DNA of 64,000 nt from Bradyrhizobium liaoningense (GTDB lineage Bacteria > Pseudomonadota > Alphaproteobacteria > Rhizobiales > Xanthobacteraceae), in assembly GCF_018130785.1 (NCBI RefSeq), contig NZ_JAFCJT010000001.1, positions 62,001-126,000 on the forward strand, written 5' to 3'. Of the stretch, positions 53,567 through 62,240 are shown piece after piece. The position numbers and the translations under genes are program-made. Numbering within the stretch: the first letter of the stretch is position 1; the number at the start of each line of letters is the position of its first letter. The notes under the pieces are model-generated. The model was not told the DNA's origin and searched no databases. It saw only the letters and a program-made list of their open reading frames with translations.

Positions 53567-55855
53567 CTATTGCCGCGCCATCTGCGCGTTGCCGACGGCA
53601 TCGCCGTCGAGCCTCTGGTCGTTGTGCATGGTGACGGTGACGCGCAACAGTTTCCCCTCGAATTCGAACGGCGCCTCGTAATGCGACACGGGGCTGCCGC
53701 GGTCGCGGCCAATGTCGAGGCCGGACCACGAGATCAGCGTGTGGAAGCCGAGCTGGGTCTGGAGCGCCCCCGCCGGCTCGCCGTCGATCAGCAGCGTGTA
53801 TTCGGTGACACCGGTGCGCGAGCCTTTTGCGGGCGGCTCCTTGCGTACAAGACGTTCGACGTGAACGCCGAGCCGCCGCGCGCCTGACGGCACCTTGCGG
53901 TCCGAGCGCACAATCTGGTGGCTGCCGCCGATGTTGAGGTCGTGTACAAGTTGGCCGTCCCTGACGTAGAGGCTGTAGCCCGACGTCGCATCGCCATGCG
54001 AGATCAGGACGCCATTTGCACCCGCCTCGTCGATCTCGACATGCGCCTCGATCGTGTAGCTGCGGCTGCGCACATCCGGCGCGACGTCGGTCGGCACGTG
54101 GCCCATGCCGGCGTGAAAGACGAAATGGTGACGCGCACCGTGGAAGCGCGCGGCGTTCTCCGCAAAGCGCGGCCCGAAGCGATCGTCGAGCGGCAATACC
54201 TTGTGCTTCTCGGCCTCTTCCCACCATGTCGCGATCATCCGGCCGAGCCGCTCCGGCTCCTTTGCGGCGAGATCGTCGGTCTCCGAGAAATCCTCGTCGA
54301 GATGAAACAGCTCCCATTTGTCGTTCTCGAAGGGAGTGCCCGAGGGATGGAAGGCGACCGCCTTCCATCCGCCCTGCCAGAGGCCGCGATGGCCGAACAT
54401 CTCGAAATATTGCGGCGAGCTCTTCGAGGGTGCAGAGGCATCAATGATCGAGCGCGCAAAACTCTCGCCCTCCAGCGGCATCTGCGGGCAACCAGCGATG
54501 TTATCCGGCGCCTTTATGCCGATCAGTTCGAGCAGCGTCGGCGTGAGGTCGCAGGCATGCACGAACTGATGCCGCAGCTCGCCCTTGGCCGCGATCCGCT
54601 TCGGCCAGTTGATGACGAAGGGATCGCGGATGCCGCCGCCATGGGTGTTCTGCTTGTAGCGCCGCAGCGGCGTGTTCGACGCCATCGCCCAGCCGTGCGG
54701 GAAATTGCTGTGCGTATCCGGCCCGCCGATATCGTCGATACGGCTGAGCTTCTCGGCGATCGGCTCCAGCCTGAAGTTGAACGGCCCCATCGCGTTGACG
54801 AAGCCGAGCGGCCCGCCCTCCTGGCTCGCGCCGTTGTCGGACATCACGATGATCATGGTGTTGTCGCGAATGCCGGCCGTTTCCAGGAACGAGACAAGCC
54901 GTGCAAGATGCCGATCGGAATGATCGAGCATGCCGGCGAAGGCTGCCTGCAGGCGGGTGAAGACGCGGCGCTCGTCGGCCGAATGCTCCTCCCAGGCTTT
55001 TACGCCATCGTTACGCGCCGGCATCCGCGTTCCCTCAGGCAACAGCCCCATCGCCTTCTGGCGTGCCAGGCGCCGTTCGCGCTCGACGTCCCAGCCGTGC
55101 GCGAATTCGGCGTCGTAGCTCCTGATGATGTCGGCCGGGGCCTGATGCGGCGCATGGCAGGCGCCAAGCGCGACCCAGGTGAGCCAGGGGACGTCAGGAC
55201 GGTCGGCGACATGGTCGCCGATGAAGCGGATCGACTGGTCGATCAGGTCCTCGGTCAAATGATAGCCGCTCGCGTACGTGCCCGGTGGATCGATATGCGC
55301 GTTGTCGGAGACGAGCTCCGGCGCGTACTGGTCAGTCTCGGCGTCGAGGAATCCGTAGAAGCGATCGAAGCCACGGCCGAGCGGCCAGCCGTCGAATGGG
55401 CCGGTGGCACCGCTCTCGGTCAGCGGCGTGACGTGCCATTTGCCGACCATGTAGTTGCGATAGCCATGTACGCGCAGCATCTCGGCCAGCGTTCCCGCCT
55501 CACGTGCGATCTTGCCGCGGTAGCCGGGATAACCGGAATCGAAATTGGCAAGGCACCCGACGCCGACCGAATGATGGTTGCGCCCGGTCAGCAGCGCGGC
55601 GCGCGTGGTCGAGCACATCGCCGTGGTGTGAAATCCTGAGTAGCGCAGCCCTTCCGCGGCGAGCCGGTCGATGGTCGGCGTCTTGATTGCCGAGCCATAG
55701 CAGCCGAAATCGGAGAAGCCGACGTCGTCGAACAGCACGACCAGGATGTTCGGCGCCCCCTCGGGCGGCCTTGGCGCATCCGGCCACCAGGGTTTTGACT
55801 CCGCGACCGTCTTGCCGATGGTGCCGCGGAACGGCGTGCCGTTGCCTGCGCTCAT
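53567..55855 (-). CDS. Arylsulfatase (type I sulfatase family)
   Basis: 762 residues from the ATG at 55855 (GGGAG upstream); the frame is open further but the added residues are not part of the family. The metal-binding start NILVVLFDDVGFSDFGCYGS, the nucleophile region AMCSTTRAALLTGR, and TLLELIGIKAPDN are present, with a long C-terminal beta domain (LYVRDGQLVHDLN, LISWSGLDIGRDRG). It hydrolyses sulfate esters. The formylglycine motif is C-S-T-T-R instead of the usual C-x-P-x-R, so maturation is uncertain. No signal peptide is seen, suggesting a cytoplasmic enzyme. Divergent from a TetR regulator. Confidence 0.9.
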   Translation of the reverse strand: MSAGNGTPFRGTIGKTVAESKPWWPDAPRPPEGAPNILVVLFDDVGFSDFGCYGSAIKTPTIDRLAAEGLRYSGFHTTAMCSTTRAALLTGRNHHSVGVGCLANFDSGYPGYRGKIAREAGTLAEMLRVHGYRNYMVGKWHVTPLTESGATGPFDGWPLGRGFDRFYGFLDAETDQYAPELVSDNAHIDPPGTYASGYHLTEDLIDQSIRFIGDHVADRPDVPWLTWVALGACHAPHQAPADIIRSYDAEFAHGWDVERERRLARQKAMGLLPEGTRMPARNDGVKAWEEHSADERRVFTRLQAAFAGMLDHSDRHLARLVSFLETAGIRDNTMIIVMSDNGASQEGGPLGFVNAMGPFNFRLEPIAEKLSRIDDIGGPDTHSNFPHGWAMASNTPLRRYKQNTHGGGIRDPFVINWPKRIAAKGELRHQFVHACDLTPTLLELIGIKAPDNIAGCPQMPLEGESFARSIIDASAPSKSSPQYFEMFGHRGLWQGGWKAVAFHPSGTPFENDKWELFHLDEDFSETDDLAAKEPERLGRMIATWWEEAEKHKVLPLDDRFGPRFAENAARFHGARHHFVFHAGMGHVPTDVAPDVRSRSYTIEAHVEIDEAGANGVLISHGDATSGYSLYVRDGQLVHDLNIGGSHQIVRSDRKVPSGARRLGVHVERLVRKEPPAKGSRTGVTEYTLLIDGEPAGALQTQLGFHTLISWSGLDIGRDRGSPVSHYEAPFEFEGKLLRVTVTMHNDQRLDGDAVGNAQMARQ

Positions 55856-55920
55856 CTGCTTCTCCCTGTTTGCTGCGCGAACTGCACGGTTGACCCGCGA
55901 CCTATCCACGCTTAAACTAT

Positions 55921-55936
55921 AATCAGAATTATGATT
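55921..55936. promoter_or_regulatory. Probable TetR operator
   Basis: AATCAGAATTATGATT is a 16-bp near-perfect palindrome (one mismatched pair) in the 95-bp AT-rich gap between the divergent sulfatase and TetR genes, 15 bp before the TetR ATG. Confidence 0.65.
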
Positions 55937-55950
55937 TTTATTTTGGACGG

Positions 55951-56637
55951 ATGCAAGCACGGATGCGGCCATCACCCCGAGAGCCCGAACCGCGCGATTT
56001 CGACCTGCCCGGCGTCACCCCGTCGCGGCAGAAGCGCAGCCGGGAGACGACGCTGGCCCTGCTCCGCGCCGGCGCCGACATGCTGCGCAGCCGCAGCCTT
56101 GCCGAGCTCTCGATCGAGGCGCTCTGCACCGAGGTCGGCGCCACCGTCGGCGCCTTCTACAGCCGCTTCGAGAGCAAGGAGGCCTATTTCAACGCGTTGA
56201 TGGCGCTGGCCGCGCGCGACGGCGAGCAACGGCTCGCCGACATGAGGCGACCGTCGCCGGATACGGACCTCGACAAGCTCTGCCATATCATCGTCAGCGG
56301 CATCATCGTCTGGATGCGTAACCACGAGGGCGTGCTGCGCGCCGCGCTTCAGCACGACGACACGCGCCCGGACAAATGGACGCCGTTCAAGGCCCTCGCG
56401 AAGGCAACGACTGAACGCGCGACCCCTCTCCTGCTCCCGGCCATGGGCAAGGGGCGCAAGGCCGCCAAGACCCGCACCATCGCCTTCGGCTTCCAGGTCG
56501 TGCTGGGCACGCTGGTGAACGCGATCCTCAACGATCCCGGGCCGCTGTCGCTTTCGTCGAAAGAGATGGAGACGCGACTGGCCGGCTGCCTGTTGCTGCT
56601 GCTTCAGGCAGACATCAATCAGTCGACCCCGAGATAG
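55951..56637 (+). CDS. TetR/AcrR-family transcriptional regulator
   Basis: 228 residues. After a proline-rich N-terminal stretch, the helix-turn-helix is at about 30-75 (SRETTLALLRAGADMLRSRS, ALCTEVGATVGAFYSRFESK, EAYFNALMALAA). The C-terminal ligand domain is helical. It is divergent from the arylsulfatase and likely represses it through the palindrome at 55921-55936. Its 3' end overlaps the convergent LivF gene by 19 bp. Ligand unknown. Confidence 0.9.
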   Translation: MQARMRPSPREPEPRDFDLPGVTPSRQKRSRETTLALLRAGADMLRSRSLAELSIEALCTEVGATVGAFYSRFESKEAYFNALMALAARDGEQRLADMRRPSPDTDLDKLCHIIVSGIIVWMRNHEGVLRAALQHDDTRPDKWTPFKALAKATTERATPLLLPAMGKGRKAAKTRTIAFGFQVVLGTLVNAILNDPGPLSLSSKEMETRLAGCLLLLLQADINQSTPR

Positions 56638-57338
56638 GCCTTCTGCACCTGCGGATCCTGCGCGAGCGCCGCGGCCGTGCCGGATAGTACGCTCTTGCCC
56701 ACCTGGAGCACCGTGGCGAAGTCGGAGACCTCCAGCGCCAGCTCGATCGACTGCTCGGCGAGCAGGATGGTCAGACCCTCGCGATGCAGGCGCCCGAAGG
56801 TCTCGTACATGGATTCGACCACCGCCGGCGCGAGGCCGAGCGACGGTTCGTCCAGCATCAACAGCTTCGGATCGCTCATCAACGCGCGGCCGACCGCGAG
56901 CATCTGCCGCTCGCCGCCGGACATGGTGCCGGCGCGCTGGTTGCGGCGTTCCTTCAGGCGCGGAAAGATCTCGTAGACACGCTCAAGCAAATTGGCCTGG
57001 CGCGACTTGTCGTGCAGCGGCGTCGCGCCGAGTACCAAGTTGTTCTCGACACTCTGCTGCACGAACAGACGCCAGCCCTCCGGCGACAGCGCCAGCCCCT
57101 TGCGCACGATCGCAAAGGCCCTCTCGCCCGCGATGTCCTCGCCGCGAAAGCTGATCGATCCGGAATGCACGGGGATGAGACCCGCGATTGCGTTCAGCGT
57201 CGTGGTCTTGCCGCCGCCATTGGAGCCCAGCAGGGCGACAACGCTTCCTTCCGGCACCTCCAGCGAGACATCGGAGACGCCGATGAGGTCGCCGTAGCGC
57301 ACCTCCAAGTGCTCGATCCTGAGCAATGGCCCGCTCAT
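56619..57338 (-). CDS. livF: Branched-chain amino acid-type ABC transporter ATPase LivF
   Basis: 239 residues. Walker A is LLGSNGGGKTTTLNA, the signature is MSGGERQMLAVGRAL, Walker B is LLMLDEPSLGLAPAV, and the switch histidine position holds AEQSIELAL as in LivF. It starts in the ATGA overlap with livG. It energises import by the LivHM channel. The last gene of the operon; its end overlaps the convergent TetR gene by 19 bp. Confidence 0.94.
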   Translation of the reverse strand: MSGPLLRIEHLEVRYGDLIGVSDVSLEVPEGSVVALLGSNGGGKTTTLNAIAGLIPVHSGSISFRGEDIAGERAFAIVRKGLALSPEGWRLFVQQSVENNLVLGATPLHDKSRQANLLERVYEIFPRLKERRNQRAGTMSGGERQMLAVGRALMSDPKLLMLDEPSLGLAPAVVESMYETFGRLHREGLTILLAEQSIELALEVSDFATVLQVGKSVLSGTAAALAQDPQVQKAYLGVD

Positions 57339-58102
57339 AGGTCCGGTCCGCCCATCAGCTCGACCGGCGTGTGGCCCGCGGCCGCCTTGGCGGCGCGGGT
57401 GCCGAGATAGGCGGCGATCACGGCCGGATTGGAGGTGACCTCGCGGGGTGACCCTCGGGCGATCTCCTTGCCCTGGTGAAACACCATCACGCGGCTCGCC
57501 AGTGACATGATCACTTCCATGATGTGCTCGACGATGACGAGCGTGATGCCCGAACGGTGGATGTCGCGCACGAGGTCGATGGCGAGCTTCACCTCATGCG
57601 CGTTGAGGCCGGCCATGGCCTCGTCGAGCAACAGCACCTTCGGTTCGGTCGCCAGTGCGCGGGCGATCTCCAGCCGCTTGCGGCCGGGCGTACCGAGCGA
57701 GCGCGCCGGCGCATCCGCCAGCCGGCTCATGCCGACACGCTCCAGCACCGCGCGCGCCTTGGTCTCGGCCTCCTTGCGATGCGAGGTACGCAGGAAGGCG
57801 CCGATCATGACGTTCTCGAGCACCGTCATGCCTTCAAAGGTCTGCGGCACCTGGAAGGTGCGGGCAAGCCCGAGCCCGGCGCGCTGCTCCGGCGTGAAGT
57901 CGGTGATGTCACTCCCCTCGAACAGCACACGGCCCGAGGTGGTCTTGAGGTCGCCAGTGAGGCAGTTGAAGAAGGTGGATTTGCCGGCGCCGTTCGGCCC
58001 GATCAGGCCGAGGATATCGCCTTGCTCCAGCGTGACGGAGGCATCGTCCACCGCCTTGAAGCTGCCGAACGCCTTTGTGATCCCGCGTGCTTCAAGGAGC
58101 AT
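57335..58102 (-). CDS. livG: Branched-chain amino acid-type ABC transporter ATPase LivG
   Basis: 255 residues from the ATG at 58102, which overlaps the livM stop by 11 bases. Walker A is LIGPNGAGKSTFFNCLTG, the signature is LGTPGRKRLEIARAL (diverged from LSGGQ), Walker B is VLLLDEAMAGLN, and the switch histidine is in VIVEHIMEVIM. The frame stays open into the livM tandem repeat, giving an apparent RPRLI-repeat N-terminus, but LivG proteins start at LLEARGITKAFG and the internal ATG is preferred. Confidence 0.9.
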   Translation of the reverse strand: MLLEARGITKAFGSFKAVDDASVTLEQGDILGLIGPNGAGKSTFFNCLTGDLKTTSGRVLFEGSDITDFTPEQRAGLGLARTFQVPQTFEGMTVLENVMIGAFLRTSHRKEAETKARAVLERVGMSRLADAPARSLGTPGRKRLEIARALATEPKVLLLDEAMAGLNAHEVKLAIDLVRDIHRSGITLVIVEHIMEVIMSLASRVMVFHQGKEIARGSPREVTSNPAVIAAYLGTRAAKAAAGHTPVELMGGPDL

Positions 58103-59123
58103 GGCCGGCTCCCGTATCAGTCTTGGACGTATCAGTCTTGGACGTATCAGTCTTGGACGTATCAGTCTTGGACGTGTCAATCTTGGACTTGCTGCGCCCC
58201 GTGAACAGGCTGAGCAGGCCGCCCGGCTGGAAACGCGCGATCAGTACGATGATCGCGCCGTAGACCACGAAGGTGAGCCCGGCGCCCTTGCCGCCCAGCC
58301 AGCTGTTGGAGATCTCCTCCAGCGGCACGAGGATCGCTGCGCCGACCAGCGGACCGAACAAAAGCCCTGCCCCGCCCAGTGCCGCCATGATCAGGATTTT
58401 CACCGAGATCAGGATGCCGAGCCCGGACTCGGGATCGACGAAGCCGAACATCATCGCGTAGAGCGCGCCGGCAACGCTCGTCAGCGCCGCGCTCAGCATG
58501 TAGGCATAGAGCTTCGTGCGGCTCGCCGGCGCGCCGAGCGAGCGCGCGGCCCGTTCGGAATCCTTGATCGCGCGCAGGTAAAATCCCATCCGGCTGTTGG
58601 CCATCCACCAGGTGATCAGGAGCGTGATCACGAGGACGACGAGAAAGAGATAGTAATACGGCAGCGACGACAGGAACGAGAGATCGAAGATGTTTCGCGG
58701 CACAGTCGGGCCGGAGAGACCGACGGCAGCGCCAAGCCATTCGGTATTGGTCACGATCAGCCGTACCGTCTCAGCCACCGCGATCGTTGCCATGCTGAAA
58801 TAATGGCCGGACAAGCGCAGCGTCGGCACACCGATGATCGCAGCGAGTCCCACCGCCAGCACGATGCCGCCGGGGATTCCGAGCAGCGGCGACAGGCCGA
58901 ATTTTGCGTAGGAGCCCATCGCGGCATAGGCGCCGCAGCCGAAGAACACGACATGGCCGACGGAGACCTGGCCCGCATAGCCGCCGACGATGTTCCAGGC
59001 CGACGCGGCGATGGCATAGAGCAGCACCAGCGCGCCAAGGCGCTGCTGAAACGGCGAGGACAGCAGCAACGGATAGGCAATCGCCACCGCTGCGACGACC
59101 AAGAGCCAGATCAGACGGCGCAT
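58092..59123 (-). CDS. livM: Branched-chain amino acid-type ABC permease LivM
   Basis: 343 residues from ATG 59123, which overlaps the livH stop as TGATG; a GTG at 59126 is the alternative. About ten membrane segments (WLLVVAAVAIAYPLLLSSPF, NIVGGYAGQVSVGHVVFFGC). The ATPase-contact loop is SERAARSLGAPASRTKLYAYMLS. The C-terminal tail ends in SKTDT repeats encoded by five 15-bp units, a hydrophilic extension that normal LivM proteins lack. It pairs with LivH to form the channel. Confidence 0.92.
   Translation of the reverse strand: MRRLIWLLVVAAVAIAYPLLLSSPFQQRLGALVLLYAIAASAWNIVGGYAGQVSVGHVVFFGCGAYAAMGSYAKFGLSPLLGIPGGIVLAVGLAAIIGVPTLRLSGHYFSMATIAVAETVRLIVTNTEWLGAAVGLSGPTVPRNIFDLSFLSSLPYYYLFLVVLVITLLITWWMANSRMGFYLRAIKDSERAARSLGAPASRTKLYAYMLSAALTSVAGALYAMMFGFVDPESGLGILISVKILIMAALGGAGLLFGPLVGAAILVPLEEISNSWLGGKGAGLTFVVYGAIIVLIARFQPGGLLSLFTGRSKSKIDTSKTDTSKTDTSKTDTSKTDTGAGHAP
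58114..58188. repeat. 15-bp tandem repeat in the livM 3' end
   Basis: GTATCAGTCTTGGAC occurs four times perfectly (58114-58173), followed by GTGTCAATCTTGGAC (58174-58188, two changes). On the minus strand it encodes SKTDT repeats in the LivM tail. The livG ATG lies 12 bp beyond, so the unit length keeps the livM frame while copy number may vary. Confidence 0.9.
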
Positions 59124-59986
59124 CACATCTTCCCCATCAGGCCCTGCGGCCGGAACCAGAGGAAGAACAGGAACAGCACGTAGACGACGATGTCCTTGTA
59201 GACCGCACCAATGAGATAGCCGGACAGAGATTCGATGACGCCGATCAACAAGCCCGCGACGAGCGCGCCGGGCACGCTGCCGAAGCCGCCGAGGGACACC
59301 GTGACGAAGGCGACGATGCCGAGCGTCTCGCCGACCGTCGGTACGATGTAGAAGAAGTTCGCGATCAGTGCGCCGGCAAGACCGGTGGCGCCGGCCGCGA
59401 TGGCCCAGGCGATCGCCTGCATGGTATCGGGCCTGATGCCCATGAGCTGAGCCGCGGTCTGATCCTCCGCCACTGCCAGCATTTTAGAGCCGAGCGAGGT
59501 GCGCGTCAGGAGCAGATGCAGGCCGAACGTCACCAGCAGCGCGACGACGCCGGCCAGCAGCCGCGAAGCTTCGATGCGGAGGCCCGCAAACGCATAGGTG
59601 CCGCCGACGATGTTCGGCGGCATCGACAGGAAGTTGGCGCCGAACCACCAGAACACGGAATAGCGCAGCAGCAGCGCGAGCCCGAAGGTGCCGAGGATCT
59701 GGGCCAGCATCGGCCCCTTCATGATGTCGCGGATCAGGGCGAAATAGACCACGACGCCGACGGTCGCGAGCACCAGTGTCGCGAGCGGCGCACCTAGGAT
59801 CGGCCCCCCCCCCATCAGGGTGTAGACGACATAGGCGACGTACATGCCGAGCATGACGAAGTCGCCATGCGCGAAATTGACGATGTTCATCATGCCCCAC
59901 ACCAGCGTGAGGCCTGAGGAAAACAGGGCGTAGACGGCGCCAAGCAGAAGCCCGCCGACAATCACCTGCACGAGTACGAAGGACAT
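59123..59986 (-). CDS. livH: Branched-chain amino acid-type ABC permease LivH
   Basis: 287 residues from ATG 59986; an upstream TTG at 60007 is less likely. Eight membrane segments (VQVIVGGLLLGAVYALFSSG, WGMMNIVNFAHGDFVMLGMY). The conserved loop LGSKMLAVAEDQTAAQLMGI contacts the ATPases. It is translationally coupled to livM. A run of seven G/C bases near 59805-59812 is a local low-complexity spot where sequencing slips can occur, but the frame is intact. Confidence 0.92.
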   Translation of the reverse strand: MSFVLVQVIVGGLLLGAVYALFSSGLTLVWGMMNIVNFAHGDFVMLGMYVAYVVYTLMGGGPILGAPLATLVLATVGVVVYFALIRDIMKGPMLAQILGTFGLALLLRYSVFWWFGANFLSMPPNIVGGTYAFAGLRIEASRLLAGVVALLVTFGLHLLLTRTSLGSKMLAVAEDQTAAQLMGIRPDTMQAIAWAIAAGATGLAGALIANFFYIVPTVGETLGIVAFVTVSLGGFGSVPGALVAGLLIGVIESLSGYLIGAVYKDIVVYVLFLFFLWFRPQGLMGKM

Positions 59987-60053
59987 GAGCTGCGTTGCTC
60001 TGATCAAACCGTTTTGGGAATGGCGGGGCGCGCGGCCCCGCCCTCAGGCAATC

Positions 60054-61307
60054 TCACCAGCCCTTGTAGGGCAGCACCGGCGCCTTCTCGGCATTGGCTT
60101 TCGGCCACACCGAGACATAGTTCTCGCCATCCTGAAGCTGGATGATGGCACCGGACGCGAGGACATTCTGGCCCTTGTCGTCGAACTTCACGCCCTTGTA
60201 CCCGATCATGAGCTGCTCGGGCTTCAGGTCCGTCGCCTTCAGCGCGGCCTGGATCTTTGCCGGGTCGGTCGAGCCGGCGCGGTCGATGGCCTCGGCCAGC
60301 ACGAAGAAACCCTGCATCTGCCGGGCGACCGTGTCGTCCATCTCCTCGCCGCTCTTCTTCTTGTACATGTCGGCGATGATGGCGGACGCCGAGCCCGGCG
60401 GTCCCACGACCCAGGACGAGCGGTTGAAGACGCCTTGCGAGATCTTGCCGACCGCCTTGGTGAAGGACGGATCGGAGTAGCCGGCATCGTCGGCCAGCAG
60501 CACGGCCGGCTTGTAGTCGAGCGACTGCATGGTCTTGGCGAACAGGATCGCATCCGACGTGTAGCTGATCATGATGACGACGTCGGGCTTCTTGTCCTTG
60601 AGCTGGAGCACCTGGCCCTGCAAGTCGGTCGCATTGACGGGATAGGCGACGTCGAGCGCGATCGGCCGGCCCTTCTCCTTGAATGCGCCGGCGATCGTGT
60701 TGGCGACCGATGTGCCGTATTCGGTGTTGTCATGGACCACCGCGACGCTGTCGGTCTTGGCACCCTGCGCCTTGATGTCGGCGAGGAAGTCGACATAGAT
60801 TTTGGCGAAATCGGTCGCGATCGGCGTGGTGCGGAAGAACCATTTGAAGCCGCGCTCGGTGAGATTGGCGGCGACCGATTCGGAGTTCAGGAAGGGAACG
60901 CCGTATTTCTCGGCGATCGCGCTCGAGGTCAGCGTGACGCCGGACTGGTAGGAGCCGAACACGGCGGCCACCTTCTCTTCCGTGATCAGGCGCAGCGCCT
61001 GGTTCTGGCCCGTCGCCGGGTTGCCCTGGTTGTCGGCGAACACAGCCTCGATCTTGGCGCCGCCGAGGCCGGCGAGGCCGGCGTTCTTCGCCAGCGGCAG
61101 ATTGCCAAGCTCCGGATGGGCGTTGTTGATGATGTCCATGGCGACTTCGAGCGCCGCCTTGGCGTGCGCACCGATCGAGGCGGTGCCTCCGGACATCGGC
61201 ATGATGACGCCGATCTTGACGACCTTGTCCTGGGCCTGAGCGCCGGGGCCGAGCGCAAGGGACATAGCGGCTGCGCAAAACAGCCTGGTGACGTGTTTGA
61301 AATTCAT
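60054..61307 (-). CDS. ABC transporter substrate-binding protein (LivJ/LivK type)
   Basis: 417 residues from the ATG at 61307 (GGAGG upstream). Sec signal 1-25 (LFCAAAMSLALGPGAQAQ). The type I periplasmic binding fold shows KIGVIMPMSGGTASIGAHAK, VAAVFGSYQSGVTLTSSAIA, and EYGTSVANTIAGAFKEKGRP. It binds an amino acid or a related small acid or amide; the group is broad, and the true ligand is unknown. First gene of the five-gene Liv operon, 67 bp before livH. Confidence 0.92.
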   Translation of the reverse strand: MNFKHVTRLFCAAAMSLALGPGAQAQDKVVKIGVIMPMSGGTASIGAHAKAALEVAMDIINNAHPELGNLPLAKNAGLAGLGGAKIEAVFADNQGNPATGQNQALRLITEEKVAAVFGSYQSGVTLTSSAIAEKYGVPFLNSESVAANLTERGFKWFFRTTPIATDFAKIYVDFLADIKAQGAKTDSVAVVHDNTEYGTSVANTIAGAFKEKGRPIALDVAYPVNATDLQGQVLQLKDKKPDVVIMISYTSDAILFAKTMQSLDYKPAVLLADDAGYSDPSFTKAVGKISQGVFNRSSWVVGPPGSASAIIADMYKKKSGEEMDDTVARQMQGFFVLAEAIDRAGSTDPAKIQAALKATDLKPEQLMIGYKGVKFDDKGQNVLASGAIIQLQDGENYVSVWPKANAEKAPVLPYKGW

Positions 61308-61550
61308 CAAATCAGACCTCCCAAAGGGTTTCCCCGCCAAGGTTTTTTGAAAGCCTTGGGCTAAGCGCCCGCTTCCGTTTGTTTATGCCTGGCGGATCTA
61401 GGATGGCATGCCAGCCGGATACCGGCAAGGTGAAACGGACTTGCGCAATGTTGCATGGGAGGCGGCGACCGCGCCGGTGGGGCGGCGTTCAATCTGGCGC
61501 CGCCCGGCGCGAAAGCGACAACCGGAACGGCGGACGTCCCCGCGATCCGC

Positions 61551-61660
61551 AGGGTGGGTTAGCACCGCGACAGCGCGAAGCGCGGTCCGTTGGGGTAACC
61601 CACCATAGTTTGTTTCCGCGAACGTGGAAGCGGTGGGTTACGCCGTCGCCAACCCACCCT
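61551..61660. repeat. Dispersed inverted intergenic repeat, family C
   Basis: AGGGTGGGTTAGC at the left pairs with GCCAACCCACCCT at the right; inner arms GGTAACCCACC and GGTGGGTTACGCC add a nested stem. It lies in the 364-bp gap between the Liv binding-protein gene and the DUF1428 gene, which otherwise shows nothing coding. Confidence 0.7.
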
Positions 61661-61671
61661 GCGAGACGCCG

Positions 61672-62034
61672 TCAGCCGACGACGTCGCTTGCCCGCAGCA
61701 GCGTCGTGAAGCCGCCATAGATCATGCGCTTGCCGTCGAAGGGCATGTCGGCGCCCTTGAACCGCTCATCGGCCATCACCTTCTTGTTGACAGCGTCGCG
61801 GGTCTCCCGGTCACGGTAGACGATCCAGGAGAACACCACGATCTCGTCCTCCTTCGCGATCACCGCGCGCGGAAACGAAGTCAACTCGCCATAGGGCACG
61901 TCGTCGCCGATGCACTCGACGTAATCGAGCGCGCCGTGCTCCATCCACACCGCGCAGGCCGTTCGCGCCAGCGCCTTGTAGGCCTCGATCTTGTCCTTCG
62001 GCACGGCCAGCACGAAACCATCGACATAGGGCAT
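61672..62034 (-). CDS. DUF1428 family protein
   Basis: 120 residues from the ATG at 62034 (AAGGAG upstream); the frame is open 28 codons further, but the family begins at MPYVDGFVLAVPKDK. Conserved segments: AVWMEHGALDYVECIGDDVP, VVFSWIVYRDRETRDAVNKK, MPFDGKRMIYGGFTTLL. It has the ferredoxin-like alpha/beta dimeric fold of small monooxygenase-like proteins, without known activity. It stands alone between the Liv operon and the caspase fusion. Confidence 0.9.
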   Translation of the reverse strand: MPYVDGFVLAVPKDKIEAYKALARTACAVWMEHGALDYVECIGDDVPYGELTSFPRAVIAKEDEIVVFSWIVYRDRETRDAVNKKVMADERFKGADMPFDGKRMIYGGFTTLLRASDVVG

Positions 62035-62240
62035 CACGGATCTCCTTGGGTTGCCTGTCCCAAGGACGGAGCGGCACACGGCGATCCGACGCGTCATGGC
62101 ACTTGCAAGGTGAGGCAAACTGTCGCGAGGATTTCGTGCGCTGCTTCACATTTGAAGCTCGCGGCGCTGTGACATCATCCTCGACGTTTGCGCTCGCATA
62201 TCGGCTATTTCAGATTGCATTTGAGCAGAAGGCAGCTGTC

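Noticed and set aside
58103..58180. RPRLI-repeat N-terminus on LivG
   Set aside because: Produced by the livM tandem repeat read in another frame; LivG starts at the internal ATG at 58102.
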